A stretch of DNA of 10,560 bases from Candidatus Accumulibacter propinquus (GTDB taxonomy: Bacteria; Pseudomonadota; Gammaproteobacteria; Burkholderiales; Rhodocyclaceae): the NCBI GenBank assembly GCA_016714935.1, contig JADKBU010000045.1, forward strand, positions 1-10,560, in the 5' to 3' direction. Position 1 is the stretch's first letter. Every line of letters starts with the position of its first letter. The translations under genes were made by a program, and so were the position numbers. Positions 1 through 8,346 of the stretch are shown here, piece after piece. A model generated the notes under the pieces. It ran no database searches. It had not been told where the DNA came from and was given only the letters and a program-made list of their open reading frames with translations.

Positions 1-392
1 GGCTTGAGCAGCATGTCCTCCTGGAAGATGTGGTTGACCAGCCAGTGCCGGAGGAGCTGCGCGATCTCTCCAGCGATTGCCGCAGCCGCCTCGGGTGTCG
101 CCAGCGCCTGGACGCGGCTGCGGATCTGATCGAGTTCACGCAACAACTCACGGTGTCGCTGCGCGTGCTGGTCATACCTGATGTAGCGCAGTTCCACCTG
201 CAACTTTTCTTCCCGATCAAAATGCTCGCGGGCGTATTGCTCCAGTTGCTCCAGGACGATATCGATGACATCCCGATACGACTCGCTGCGCAGCGCCAGT
301 TCCACCGTGTTGATCAGGCACATCAGATAACGATGGTCCGCGTCGATCATGGTGTTCCCGACACTCATCTTCTGTTCACGCCAAACGATCAT
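1..392 (-). CDS. Bacteriohemerythrin, 3' end cut by window edge
   Basis: This is a hemerythrin-domain protein, expected to bind O2 at a non-heme di-iron centre in the cytoplasm; in bacteria such proteins are linked to oxygen storage or sensing. The reverse strand, read from the ATG at 392-390, gives 130 codons with no stop before the window edge. The usual ligand set is present: H20 (in DADHRY), H57 and E61 (HFDREE), H76 and H80 (DQHAQRH), then H121 and D126 (NHIFQED). W4 near the N-terminus also fits single-domain bacterial hemerythrins. The start is supported by AGGGAG at 406-401, eight bases upstream of the ATG. Only about 5-20 C-terminal residues should be missing, because the last iron ligand is already inside the window. 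No sensor or methyl-accepting domain precedes it. It follows glnE on the same strand after an 82-bp gap, so cotranscription is possible. The family call is secure; the specific physiological role is not. Confidence 0.93.
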   Translation of the reverse strand, partial: MIVWREQKMSVGNTMIDADHRYLMCLINTVELALRSESYRDVIDIVLEQLEQYAREHFDREEKLQVELRYIRYDQHAQRHRELLRELDQIRSRVQALATPEAAAAIAGEIAQLLRHWLVNHIFQEDMLLK

Positions 393-433
393 TGCCGTAA
401 CTCCCTGCGCCCCGTGCGCGCTGTGCTTCGGTG

Positions 434-447
434 CTGCCCACCGGCAG
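434..447. other. Small GC hairpin between glnE and the hemerythrin gene
   Basis: CTGCC and GGCAG form a 5-bp perfect stem around a 4-base loop in the 82-bp glnE-hemerythrin gap. No T-run follows on either strand, so it is not a standard intrinsic terminator. It could be a weak attenuating or mRNA-stabilising hairpin, or chance in GC-rich DNA. Confidence 0.2.
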
Positions 448-474
448 TGTAAACCATTACCTTGGCGTATCCGG

Positions 475-3216
475 TCATGAAATGCCGAATACGGCCTGCC
501 ACAGGGCGCGAACCGCGTCGATGCGACGGGCGACAGAGGCACGTTCCACGCGTGCGCGGCGCCCGGCGTTCAACCGCAGGGCGTGTTGCATGCGTCGAAA
601 ATCCCGGTAGGCGCTGCGCGTGCCGGCGGCCAGGTCGCCGGGAATCAGCCCCAGTTCGGCAGCCATTCCGAGCAACGCGAGGTTGCCGAGGTTGCCGCAA
701 AGACGCGGGTGCGCGTGCGCGTGCCCCAGGATCAGGTACTGGACGATGAACTCGACATCGATCAGGCCACCGCGGTCGTGCTTGATATCAAAGTCTTCCT
801 CGCTGCGTGAAGCATGCTGGTCGAGCATGCGCTTGCGCATCGACAGCACTTCTTCCCGTAATCTGTTCAGATCGCGCGGCCGACGCAGAATCTCGACGCG
901 GATCGCTTCGAATTGCTCGCCGACGGCCGGGTCGCCGGCGCAGAAACGGGCGCGCGTCAGCGCCTGGTGTTCCCAGACCCAGGCGTGTTGCAGTTGATAG
1001 TCCCGGAAAGCCTGGATGGGGCAGACCAGCATCCCCGCATCGCCGTTCGGACGCAGTCGCAGGTCGACTTCGAAGAGCGTGCCGGCGGACGTCTGGGTCG
1101 ACATCCAGGTACTCATCCGCTGGCCGAGGCGGGCGTAAAGTTCGCCAGCGCCGGGTTCCGGGTCATCGTGCAGATAGACGAGGTCGAGGTCGGAGGCAAA
1201 TCCGAGCTCCTTGCCGCCCAGCTTGCCATAGGCGATGACCGCGAAGCACGGCGACCGCTCGGGATGCGGGTGACGCTGGCGCAACTTCTGCCAGCACAGG
1301 TCCATCGTCGTCTGCACCATGATGTCGGCGAGTTCGCTGAGCCGGTCGGCAAGGTGTTCGACGCTGTGCATTCCGGCCATGTCCTGAGCCAGGAAATGAA
1401 AGACCTGCGCGTGGTGGGTTTCCCGCAGGATGTCCATTTCGCGTTCGGTATCGTCACGGTGCTGCGCCAGGCGCGCCTGCAGTCCTTTCTGGAAATCTTG
1501 CCAGTCGATGGCCACGTCGAAGATTCTCGAGTCGAGCAACTCATCGAGCAGGATCGGGTGGCGAGTCAGATAGTCTGCTGCCCAAGACGAACTGCCGATC
1601 AGTTCGGCAAGTTTCATCAGCACCTGTGGATACTGCTGCAGCAGGGCCAGGTAGGCGCCGCGACGGCTGATCGTAGCCAGGAAGTCGAGGCCGCGCTGCC
1701 AGGTCGCGTCGGGCATCGGCGTGGCCGCAGCGGCATCGATCAGGCGCGGGCCGAGGGCGTCGAGGCGCTCGCGGTTGCTGGCCGGCAGTTGCAGGTAGCG
1801 GCTGCTCTGGCGAAAACCCTGCAGGCGTTCGAGCATCGCCTGCGGCTGTCGGAATCCGAGGGTAGACAGCCGCTCGAGTGGATCGTCGCCACCGACCGGT
1901 CCATCCCAGAGTGCCGCCAGGGGATGTCGGCCCTCTTCCGGATCGGAGAAGACCTGTTCGAAATGCCTGCCAACGGCCGAACGGTGCGTGTCGAGGACGG
2001 TCAACAGCGCCGACCAGTCGGCAAAACCCAGCGACCGTGCAATCTGCAGGCGCTCGTCGTCGCCGGTCGGCAGGCGGTGCGTCTGGGCATCATTGACGTA
2101 TTGCAGGCGATGTTCGAGTCGGCGGAGAAACTCGTAGGCCACCGCCAGTTCGCGCTCGCTGTCGGCAGGCAGCAAGCGACGCTCGGCGAGCAGGGCGAGG
2201 ATCTGCAAGGTCGGCCGTGCCTGCAGGGCCGGCTCACGACCGCCGCGTATCAGTTGGAAGACCTGGGCAATGAATTCAATCTCGCGTATTCCGCCAGGGC
2301 CCAGTTTGATGTGCTCGGCCATGTCCTTGCGCGCCACTTCGCGGCGAATCTGGGCGTGCAGTTCGCGCATGGCGTTGATCGCGCCAAAATCGAGATACTT
2401 CCGGAAAACGAAGGGGCGGCAGATCTCCTGCAAACCATCGACCCATTCGGGCTGCAGATTGACGCCTTCATTCATCACACGCGCCTTGATCCAGGCGTAA
2501 CGCTCCCATTCACGGCCTTGCGTGATGAAGTAGTTTTCGAGCGAGCCGAGCGAGCCGACCAGCGCCCCGGAGTCGCCGTTGGGTCGCAGGCGCATGTCCA
2601 CCCGGAAAACCTGGCCGTCTCCAGTGGGCTCCCCGAGGGCGCCGATCAGGCGTTTGCCCAGGCGCAGGAAGAAGTCGTAGTTGTCGATGCGGCGACGCCC
2701 GCTCGTTTGCCCTTCCTCCGGGTAGACAAAGATGTAGTCGACGTCGGACGACACATTGAGTTCTCGTCCTCCGAGTTTGCCCATGCCGATGACCAGCAGC
2801 CGTTGCGGCTGACCGCGACTGTCGAGCGGCTCACCGAACAACTCGCTCAGTTGCCGATGGACAAAGTCGAGCGCGAAGTTGGTCGTCACGTCCGCGAGTT
2901 GCGTCATGCTTTCGACGACTTCGCTCAACGGCGCCACGCCCGCAATGTCGCGGACGATCAGCGTGGCCATCACGCGCTGACGAAGGCGACGTAACGTGCG
3001 CTTCAGGCTCTCTTCGCTGCCCGGCGCTTCCTGTGCCAGGAAATCGCACATCTGCCTGGCACCAACCGGCAGCACGACGTGTTCGTCGAGCCAGGCCGCG
3101 ATCTCCGGACGGGCGGCGAGCAGTTGGCGCAGGTAACGGCTGTGGTTCTGGGCAGCCTGCCAGGGTGAATCCAGAGCGCTCGGGAGGGCCGCGTGGCCAT
3201 TGATCGTGGTATTCAT
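475..3216 (-). CDS. glnE: Bifunctional glutamine synthetase adenylyltransferase/adenylyl-removing enzyme GlnE
   Basis: GlnE attaches AMP to, and removes AMP from, glutamine synthetase under control of PII (GlnB) and glutamine, so setting cytoplasmic ammonium assimilation. The 913-residue product is close to the usual length (about 945 in E. coli). It has the tandem architecture of the family. The N-terminal adenylyl-removing half carries GMGKLGG at 144-150 followed by SSDVD with D158 and D160. The C-terminal adenylylating half carries YGKLGG at 663-668 followed by ASDLD with D676 and D678. Both aspartate pairs needed for nucleotidyl transfer are intact, and further family blocks such as GPGGIREIEF and GGLIDVEFIVQY are readable, so both activities should be retained. 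The ATG at 3216 has only a weak ribosome-binding sequence. It is kept because the conserved helix SPWQAAQNHSRYLRQLL starts soon after it. It is divergent from yhdP and upstream of the hemerythrin gene. A promoter candidate lies at 3323-3352. Confidence 0.97.
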   Translation of the reverse strand: MNTTINGHAALPSALDSPWQAAQNHSRYLRQLLAARPEIAAWLDEHVVLPVGARQMCDFLAQEAPGSEESLKRTLRRLRQRVMATLIVRDIAGVAPLSEVVESMTQLADVTTNFALDFVHRQLSELFGEPLDSRGQPQRLLVIGMGKLGGRELNVSSDVDYIFVYPEEGQTSGRRRIDNYDFFLRLGKRLIGALGEPTGDGQVFRVDMRLRPNGDSGALVGSLGSLENYFITQGREWERYAWIKARVMNEGVNLQPEWVDGLQEICRPFVFRKYLDFGAINAMRELHAQIRREVARKDMAEHIKLGPGGIREIEFIAQVFQLIRGGREPALQARPTLQILALLAERRLLPADSERELAVAYEFLRRLEHRLQYVNDAQTHRLPTGDDERLQIARSLGFADWSALLTVLDTHRSAVGRHFEQVFSDPEEGRHPLAALWDGPVGGDDPLERLSTLGFRQPQAMLERLQGFRQSSRYLQLPASNRERLDALGPRLIDAAAATPMPDATWQRGLDFLATISRRGAYLALLQQYPQVLMKLAELIGSSSWAADYLTRHPILLDELLDSRIFDVAIDWQDFQKGLQARLAQHRDDTEREMDILRETHHAQVFHFLAQDMAGMHSVEHLADRLSELADIMVQTTMDLCWQKLRQRHPHPERSPCFAVIAYGKLGGKELGFASDLDLVYLHDDPEPGAGELYARLGQRMSTWMSTQTSAGTLFEVDLRLRPNGDAGMLVCPIQAFRDYQLQHAWVWEHQALTRARFCAGDPAVGEQFEAIRVEILRRPRDLNRLREEVLSMRKRMLDQHASRSEEDFDIKHDRGGLIDVEFIVQYLILGHAHAHPRLCGNLGNLALLGMAAELGLIPGDLAAGTRSAYRDFRRMQHALRLNAGRRARVERASVARRIDAVRALWQAVFGIS

Positions 3217-3261
3217 TGATGTCTCGCAGGGTGGCCGTCGGCCGAGGCAGCGCGCCCGGCA

Positions 3262-3289
3262 CTGAAGACCCGGGGAAAGCCGTTACAAT
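3262..3289 (+). promoter_or_regulatory. Candidate sigma70 promoter for the yhdP unit
   Basis: The -10 match is TACAAT at 3284-3289 (five of six consensus bases). It is preceded after 16 bp by a poor -35, CTGAAG at 3262-3267. The -10 sits in the loop of a short dyad, AGCCG at 3278-3282 and CGGCT at 3293-3297. Transcription would begin near 3296, giving a leader of about 80 bases to the ATG at 3379. This is inferred from sequence match only. Confidence 0.4.
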
Positions 3290-3322
3290 TAGCGGCTCGA
3301 TCGTCTGTCCAGGTATTCCGAC

Positions 3323-3352
3323 ATTCTAGTGACGCTGACCGACTGTTGGCAA
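3323..3352 (-). promoter_or_regulatory. Candidate sigma70 promoter for glnE
   Basis: Read on the minus strand: TTGCCA at 3352-3347 (-35, five of six), an 18-bp spacer, and TAGAAT at 3328-3323 (-10, five of six). The start would be near 3316, about 100 bases before the glnE ATG. The transcript would then run through the proposed yhdP promoter, so the two units may interfere. It is the better-matched of the two promoter candidates in this intergenic region. Confidence 0.45.
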
Positions 3353-3378
3353 AAGTCTCTGTACCCCGGCCCAATCTG

Positions 3379-6300
3379 ATGCGCCCGGAGGACTTGCGCC
3401 CGGCGCTCTACCATCGCTGGCATTACCTGATGCCGGTGATCTCGCACCCCGGCGTTCGCCTGCTCGGGCGGGCGGCGGTACGGAGCCTGGTAGTGCTCTA
3501 TTTCGGCTTCGTGCTGCTGGTCCTGGCCTTGCGCTACCTGATCCTGCCGAATATCGAGAGCTACCGACCCGAAATCGAGCGCTACGTCAGCCAAACGCTG
3601 GGCCTGACCGTCGTCATCGGGAAGATCGAAGCCAGTTGGCAGGGGATCAACCCCGATCTGATCCTTTCCGATGTGCGCATTGCCGATCGACAGGGGCAAC
3701 CGGCGCTGGCCTTTACCCGCGTCGAGAGCGTCCTCTCGTGGTCGTCGCTGCCACGGCTGCAAATTCGTCTGCGCTTGTTGCGCATCGACGCGCCGACGCT
3801 GCACCTGCGGCGCGACGCCGACGGCCAGTTTTACGTCGCAGGAATTGCGGTCGCGCCGGAGGGTAGTGACAGCGGGGTGGCGGATTGGGTACTGGCGCAG
3901 AAGCGCATCCGCATCAACGGTGCGACGGTGGTCTGGGATGACGCACGCCGCGGGGCGCCGCCCCTGATTCTCGAGGACCTGAATTTCGCCCTCGACAATC
4001 AGGGGCGACAGCATCGCTTCGGCCTGACGGCCTTGCCGCCAGCCGAACTGGCTTCAAAGGTCGATCTGCGGGGCGATCTTCAAGGCAAGAATGTTGCGCA
4101 CACCGCTTCATGGCACGGGCGGATCTTCGCCCAGATCGACTACGCTGATCTGGCCATCTGGTCCACCTGGCTCGACTACCCGATCGCCCTCCCGCATGGC
4201 CGTGGCGCCGTGCGCGCCTGGGCGGGTTTTGCCGACGGCAACCTGTCGGAGCTGACCGCCGACCTCTCGCTCGACGATGTCAATCTTCGCCTGGCGAGGC
4301 ATCTGCCGGCTCTGGAACTGGACCATATGTCCGGACGCATTGGCGCACGCTTTTCGCAGGGGCGAGTCAGCGTCGACGGGCAACGGGTCGAACTCGTGAC
4401 GCGCAGGCTCCGCGGCGAGAGCGACGCCCTGCTGGAGAGCATCCACATCGAGCCAACCGATTTCCACGTGGACTGGCAGCGCCCGGCAGAAGGCAGTTCA
4501 GTACGCGGCAGCCTCACTGCCAGCACGCTGGAACTGGCGGCGCTCGCCGGCCTTGCCGCCTATCTGCCGCTCGACACCGGGTCACGCCAGTTGTTGAACG
4601 ATTATGCGCCGCGCGGCCGGTTCAGCGAGTTGCGCGCGAGTTTTCAGGGTGACGCGGAGGGCTTGCAGAGCTATGCGCTGAAAAGCAGTTTCCACGATCT
4701 GGCGCTCAGGCCAAGGGACCACATGCCAGGGATCAGCGGGTTTTCCGGCTCGCTCGACGCCAGTGAGCAAGGTGGGACGGTGCAGTTGCGTTCGCAGAAG
4801 GTCGGGATCGAATTCCCGGACGTCCTGCCGGAGTCTGAGATTGCACTGGAGACCCTGACTGCGCAAGCCAAATGGAAAATCAGCAAGGGGCGACTCGACG
4901 CCGAACTATTGCGCGCCGAATTTGCCGGACCAGATGCTGCCGGCTCGGCGCAGGGCGTGTACCAGAGGAATGGTGAGGGACCAGGCAGCATTGACCTGAC
5001 GGCCACACTGACGCGTGCCGACGCGCGCGCGGTCTGGCGCTACCTGCCGGCGGCAATCAACGTGGATGCCCGTCACTGGGTCCGTGATGCCCTGAAAAGC
5101 GGCGCGGCCAGCGAGGCGAAACTGGCCCTCAAGGGCGATCTGGCAAAGTTCCCATTCCTCGACCGCAAACAGGGGCAGTTTCTGGTCACCGTCAAGGCGC
5201 ATGACGTGACCCTGGATTACGGCGTGGGCTGGCCGATGATCACCGGCATTGACGCCGACCTTCGTTTCGAGGGCGTAGGCATGGCGGTACAGGCCCGGCG
5301 CGGCTCGATTCTTGGCGCCAGGCTATCGCAGACGCGCGCAGAGATCGCCGATTTCGATGCGCCGGTGTCGACGCTGAGCGTCAAGGGTCACGCCGAGGGC
5401 GACACGTCGGAATTCCTGGCGTTCATCAAGCAGAGTCCGGTGGCGAACCAGATCGATCACTTCACCGACCACATGAGCGCCAGCGGCAAGGGCCGCCTGG
5501 ACATCGCGCTGCTCATTCCACTGGCCGAGGCACGACTCGGCGAGTCGAAGGTCGAGGGGACATACACCTTTCTGGCCAACGAGGTGAATGTCGATCCCGC
5601 GTTGCCGCCCCTGCGACAGCTCGGCGGCAGCCTGCAGTTCTCGGAGAAGGATTTGCGCATCCCCGAGATCAACGCCACCTTGTTCGGCGGCCCCCTCAAG
5701 ATCAAGGGCGGCGTGCAGGGCGGCAAGGTGCTGGTGATCGCCAACGGTACGGTCGGCATGGACGAGGTGCGGCGACGCGTCGAATTCCCGCTGCTCGACC
5801 AGCTGTCCGGAACCGCCACCTACCGTGCCGAGGTAGGGGTCCGGAAACGCAACGTCGAGCTGGTGCTGGACTCGAACCTGGTCGGCGTCGCATCGGCTCT
5901 GGCTGCGCCATTCGGCAAGAACGCCAGCGAAGCGATGCCCCTGCATTTCGAGAATACGGCGCTGCCGACGGCGGCCGCCCCGCGCACCGGTCAGCCGGTA
6001 CTGCGCGACCAGCTACGCGCCACCCTCGGCAACATCCTCAGCGTGCAACTGATCCGGCGCAAACAGGGCGAAGACAGCGTTCCCGAACGCGGTACGGTGA
6101 TGATCGGTCGGCCGATTGCGCAGTTGCCGGAACGTGGGATCAGCATCGGAATCAGTGGCAAGAACGTCGATCTCGATTACTGGCAGCGCATCCTGCGCAG
6201 CGGCGCCAGGGATGGCGCCTCTGGCGCAGGCCCTGGCGTTCCCGTTTCAGTGGACCTCAAGGCCGAAGAGGCCGTCCTGCTCGGCAGGTTCTACACCGAC

Positions 6301-7356
6301 GTAAGCGTCGGCGTCACGGGTACGTCACCCCAGTGGCGGGGTACGGTGCAGTCGCGGGAAGCGGTGGGTGGTTTCCAGTGGGACGGCGCGGGAGCCGGCA
6401 AGCTGACGGCGCGTTTCAAGAAATGGCGACGGCCGGACAAGGCGAGCAGCGATGCCGAGCCCGGCGAGATCCTCAAGGAATTGCCTGCGCTGGACATCGT
6501 GGTCGACGATTTTACCGTCGGCGCCCGTCGCTTCGGACGTCTCGATGTCCAGGCGCATAACGAGGGCGGTATCTGGCGACTGGACAGGATCGAACTGCTC
6601 AACCCCTACGGGAGCCTGTCCGGCAGCGGGCAGTGGCAGATCAGCAATGCCAATCGCACGCAACTCGATTTCACGCTGGACAGCAGTGATGTCGGCAAAT
6701 TGCTGGACCGCCTGGGTTACGGCGGTGCGGTACGCGGCGGCAGCGCGACCCTGAAGGGCAAGATCGGCTGGAACGGGCCGCCGACCGAGCTTGACTACGC
6801 GACCTTGAGCGGTGAGATGAAGCTTGACGCCAGCAAGGGCCAGTTCGTGAAGCTCGATCCCGGCGCCGGCAAGCTGCTCGGCTTGATCAGCCTGCAGGGG
6901 CTGCCGCGTCGGTTTTCGCTTGATTTCGGCGACGTCTTCAGTGAAGGCTTCGGTTTCGACGCCATCCACGGGAAGATGACCGTGAAGAGCGGGTTGATGC
7001 ACACCGATCGCCTGCAGATCGAAGGGCCGGCAGCGCGAGTGGTGATGCGCGGCGACGCCGACCTGAAGCATGAAACCCAGAACCTCAATGTTACCGTGCA
7101 ACCCGAGCTCGGTGGCAGCGCCGCGCTGGGCATCGCAGTGGTCAACCCGCTGGCCGGTGTTGCCACCCTGCTGGCGCACAAACTGTTGCAGAATCCGCTC
7201 AACAAAGTCTTCAGCTTCGAGTATCTGGTGACCGGCAAGTGGGACGACCCGAAAGTCGAGAAGATTTCCAGATCGGCCACTCCAGGGAGCGCATCGCCCG
7301 AACTGCCCAATCCTTCCAACTCGACCGGAGCGAGCAATGAATCCGCCCAGCAATGA
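3379..7356 (+). CDS. yhdP: YhdP family AsmA-like inter-membrane lipid transport protein
   Basis: YhdP belongs to the AsmA-like superfamily (DUF3971 / AsmA_2). In E. coli, YhdP, TamB and YdbH have partly redundant roles in moving phospholipids from the inner to the outer membrane. From the ATG at 3379 the product is 1325 residues, close to the E. coli length. An N-terminal transmembrane helix covers about residues 36-56, followed by LILPNIESYRPEIERYVSQ, which is typical of the family. A long periplasmic part made of repeating beta-rich segments follows. The C-terminal AsmA-like signature begins near residue 1153 (GQFVKLDPGAGKLLGLISLQ) and ends at YLVTGKWDDP near 1282, before a Ser/Pro/Asn-rich tail. 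The start is uncertain. A TTG at 3346 would add 11 residues and an ATG at 3430 would remove 17, and none has a clear ribosome-binding site. I chose 3379 because it is ATG and lies clear of the predicted glnE -35. The gene overlaps the next one by 20 bp. Confidence 0.93.
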   Translation: MRPEDLRPALYHRWHYLMPVISHPGVRLLGRAAVRSLVVLYFGFVLLVLALRYLILPNIESYRPEIERYVSQTLGLTVVIGKIEASWQGINPDLILSDVRIADRQGQPALAFTRVESVLSWSSLPRLQIRLRLLRIDAPTLHLRRDADGQFYVAGIAVAPEGSDSGVADWVLAQKRIRINGATVVWDDARRGAPPLILEDLNFALDNQGRQHRFGLTALPPAELASKVDLRGDLQGKNVAHTASWHGRIFAQIDYADLAIWSTWLDYPIALPHGRGAVRAWAGFADGNLSELTADLSLDDVNLRLARHLPALELDHMSGRIGARFSQGRVSVDGQRVELVTRRLRGESDALLESIHIEPTDFHVDWQRPAEGSSVRGSLTASTLELAALAGLAAYLPLDTGSRQLLNDYAPRGRFSELRASFQGDAEGLQSYALKSSFHDLALRPRDHMPGISGFSGSLDASEQGGTVQLRSQKVGIEFPDVLPESEIALETLTAQAKWKISKGRLDAELLRAEFAGPDAAGSAQGVYQRNGEGPGSIDLTATLTRADARAVWRYLPAAINVDARHWVRDALKSGAASEAKLALKGDLAKFPFLDRKQGQFLVTVKAHDVTLDYGVGWPMITGIDADLRFEGVGMAVQARRGSILGARLSQTRAEIADFDAPVSTLSVKGHAEGDTSEFLAFIKQSPVANQIDHFTDHMSASGKGRLDIALLIPLAEARLGESKVEGTYTFLANEVNVDPALPPLRQLGGSLQFSEKDLRIPEINATLFGGPLKIKGGVQGGKVLVIANGTVGMDEVRRRVEFPLLDQLSGTATYRAEVGVRKRNVELVLDSNLVGVASALAAPFGKNASEAMPLHFENTALPTAAAPRTGQPVLRDQLRATLGNILSVQLIRRKQGEDSVPERGTVMIGRPIAQLPERGISIGISGKNVDLDYWQRILRSGARDGASGAGPGVPVSVDLKAEEAVLLGRFYTDVSVGVTGTSPQWRGTVQSREAVGGFQWDGAGAGKLTARFKKWRRPDKASSDAEPGEILKELPALDIVVDDFTVGARRFGRLDVQAHNEGGIWRLDRIELLNPYGSLSGSGQWQISNANRTQLDFTLDSSDVGKLLDRLGYGGAVRGGSATLKGKIGWNGPPTELDYATLSGEMKLDASKGQFVKLDPGAGKLLGLISLQGLPRRFSLDFGDVFSEGFGFDAIHGKMTVKSGLMHTDRLQIEGPAARVVMRGDADLKHETQNLNVTVQPELGGSAALGIAVVNPLAGVATLLAHKLLQNPLNKVFSFEYLVTGKWDDPKVEKISRSATPGSASPELPNPSNSTGASNESAQQ

Positions 7357-8182
7357 TTTGCAGTACGCGTCGCAAAACCGCCCCCGCGTGCGGGTTGCAG
7401 CGGTGCAGATGGTGTCAACGCTGCGCGTTGACGAAAACCTGCGTACCGCTGCGACCCTGATCGCCGAGGCGGTGGCAGGGGGGGCTGCGCTGGTCGCCCT
7501 GCCCGAGTACTTCCCGATCATGGGCATCAGCGATGCGGACAAGGTCAGGGTGCGTGAATGTGATGGCCACGGACCGATTCAGGATTTTCTCGCCACCAGC
7601 GCCCGTGAACACGCGATCTGGCTGATCGGGGGCTCGCTCCCGCTGTCAGCCGAGCACCCCGAGAAGGTGCTCAATTCCTGCCTGGCGTACAATCCGCAGG
7701 GCCAGCGCGTCGCGCGCTACGACAAGATCCACCTTTTCGGCTTCCGGCAGGGTGACGAGTGCTACGACGAGAGCGCGACCATCGAGGCCGGCCGTCAGGT
7801 CGTCGGCTTTGCCACGCCGTTTGGGCGGGTCGGCTTGTCAATCTGCTACGACCTCAGATTTCCGGAGCTTTATCGAGCGCTCGGTGTCACAGACCTGCTG
7901 GTGATTCCCGCCGCCTTCACCGAAACGACCGGGCGGGCACACTGGGAAATCCTGTTGCGGGCGCGGGCGATCGAAAACCAGTGTTATGTACTGGCCGTGG
8001 CACAGGCCGGTCGCCATGAGAACGGCCGTGAGACGCACGGCAACAGCATGTTGATCGATCCCTGGGGCGTCATTATCGCTCGCCAGGCGAAAGGACCGGG
8101 AGTGATCATCGGTGAACTTGACCCGAACCGTCTCGCCGAGGTCCGGGCCAACCTGCCGGCGCTCAGACACCGTGTCATGTGA
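7337..8182 (+). CDS. Nit-family carbon-nitrogen hydrolase (probable deaminated glutathione amidase)
   Basis: This is a nitrilase-superfamily amidase of 281 residues, normal for the family. The Glu-Lys-Cys catalytic triad is visible as E57 (ALVALPEYFP), K130 (RYDKIHLFGF) and C170 (GLSICYDLRFPELYR). The last two blocks are characteristic of the Nit1/Nit2 (YbeM-like) branch. Nit1-type members hydrolyse deaminated glutathione, a transaminase side product, and Nit2-type members act on omega-amides such as alpha-ketoglutaramate. I favour the first, but the sequence alone does not settle it. No signal peptide is seen, so it should be cytoplasmic. The ATG at 7337 overlaps the end of yhdP by 20 bp and has GGAG at 7327-7330 six bases upstream. 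That supports this start despite about 16 residues before the conserved VRVAAVQM strand. The overlap suggests translational coupling with yhdP. Confidence 0.9.
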   Translation: MNPPSNDLQYASQNRPRVRVAAVQMVSTLRVDENLRTAATLIAEAVAGGAALVALPEYFPIMGISDADKVRVRECDGHGPIQDFLATSAREHAIWLIGGSLPLSAEHPEKVLNSCLAYNPQGQRVARYDKIHLFGFRQGDECYDESATIEAGRQVVGFATPFGRVGLSICYDLRFPELYRALGVTDLLVIPAAFTETTGRAHWEILLRARAIENQCYVLAVAQAGRHENGRETHGNSMLIDPWGVIIARQAKGPGVIIGELDPNRLAEVRANLPALRHRVM

Positions 8183-8346
8183 ACGGCGAACGGTCAAGAC
8201 CTTCCGCGCACCGGCCTCGGGGAGCGCCAGACCTTTTTTCAATTCCCGCCAGGTGCGGGGCAAGCACCCCCCGCGCTTGGTGGGGGACGCCATTCGTGAG
8301 TCGCTGCAGCGATGTTCACGGCAACGGCAGTAGCCATGGAAACCAG
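8183..8346 (+). other. 164-bp gap between the amidase gene and tldD
   Basis: I see no gene here. The tldD frame stays open back to a GTG at 8179, but the encoded 56 residues are Arg/Pro/Gly/Ser-rich and look non-coding. The gap holds a T6 run near 8233, a C-run/G-run pair around 8266-8286 (five C, about ten bases, five G) and the dyad at 8295-8320. A four-codon frame, ATG at 8336 to TGA at 8350, overlaps the tldD ATG in an ATGA arrangement and might couple initiation. No strong promoter match was found. Confidence 0.4.
8295..8320. repeat. Dyad-symmetric element upstream of tldD
   Basis: A perfect 12-bp palindrome, TCGCTGCAGCGA, lies at 8301-8312. It is flanked by CGTGA at 8295-8299 and TCACG at 8316-8320, which are also reverse complements of each other. 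As RNA it could fold as a 4-bp inner stem with a TGCA loop, a small asymmetric internal loop and a 5-bp outer stem, ending 26 bases before the tldD ATG. It could equally be a DNA-binding site. No T-run follows it. Confidence 0.4.

Noticed and set aside
30..452. 140-codon open frame on the plus strand at the left edge
   Set aside because: It lies opposite the hemerythrin gene, which has a complete set of iron ligands and a good ribosome-binding site.
913..2994. 693-codon open frame on the plus strand opposite glnE
   Set aside because: It is a shadow of the glnE frame in GC-rich DNA. The product shows no recognisable domain, and glnE on the other strand is unambiguous with all its motifs.
6325..7542. 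405-codon open frame on the minus strand opposite yhdP and the amidase gene
   Set aside because: It spans the ends of two well-supported genes and shows no family motif; it is a codon-bias shadow.
8179..8346. 56-residue N-terminal extension of TldD from a GTG at 8179
   Set aside because: The residues look non-coding. The 482-residue form from 8347 matches the usual TldD length and begins right before conserved sequence.
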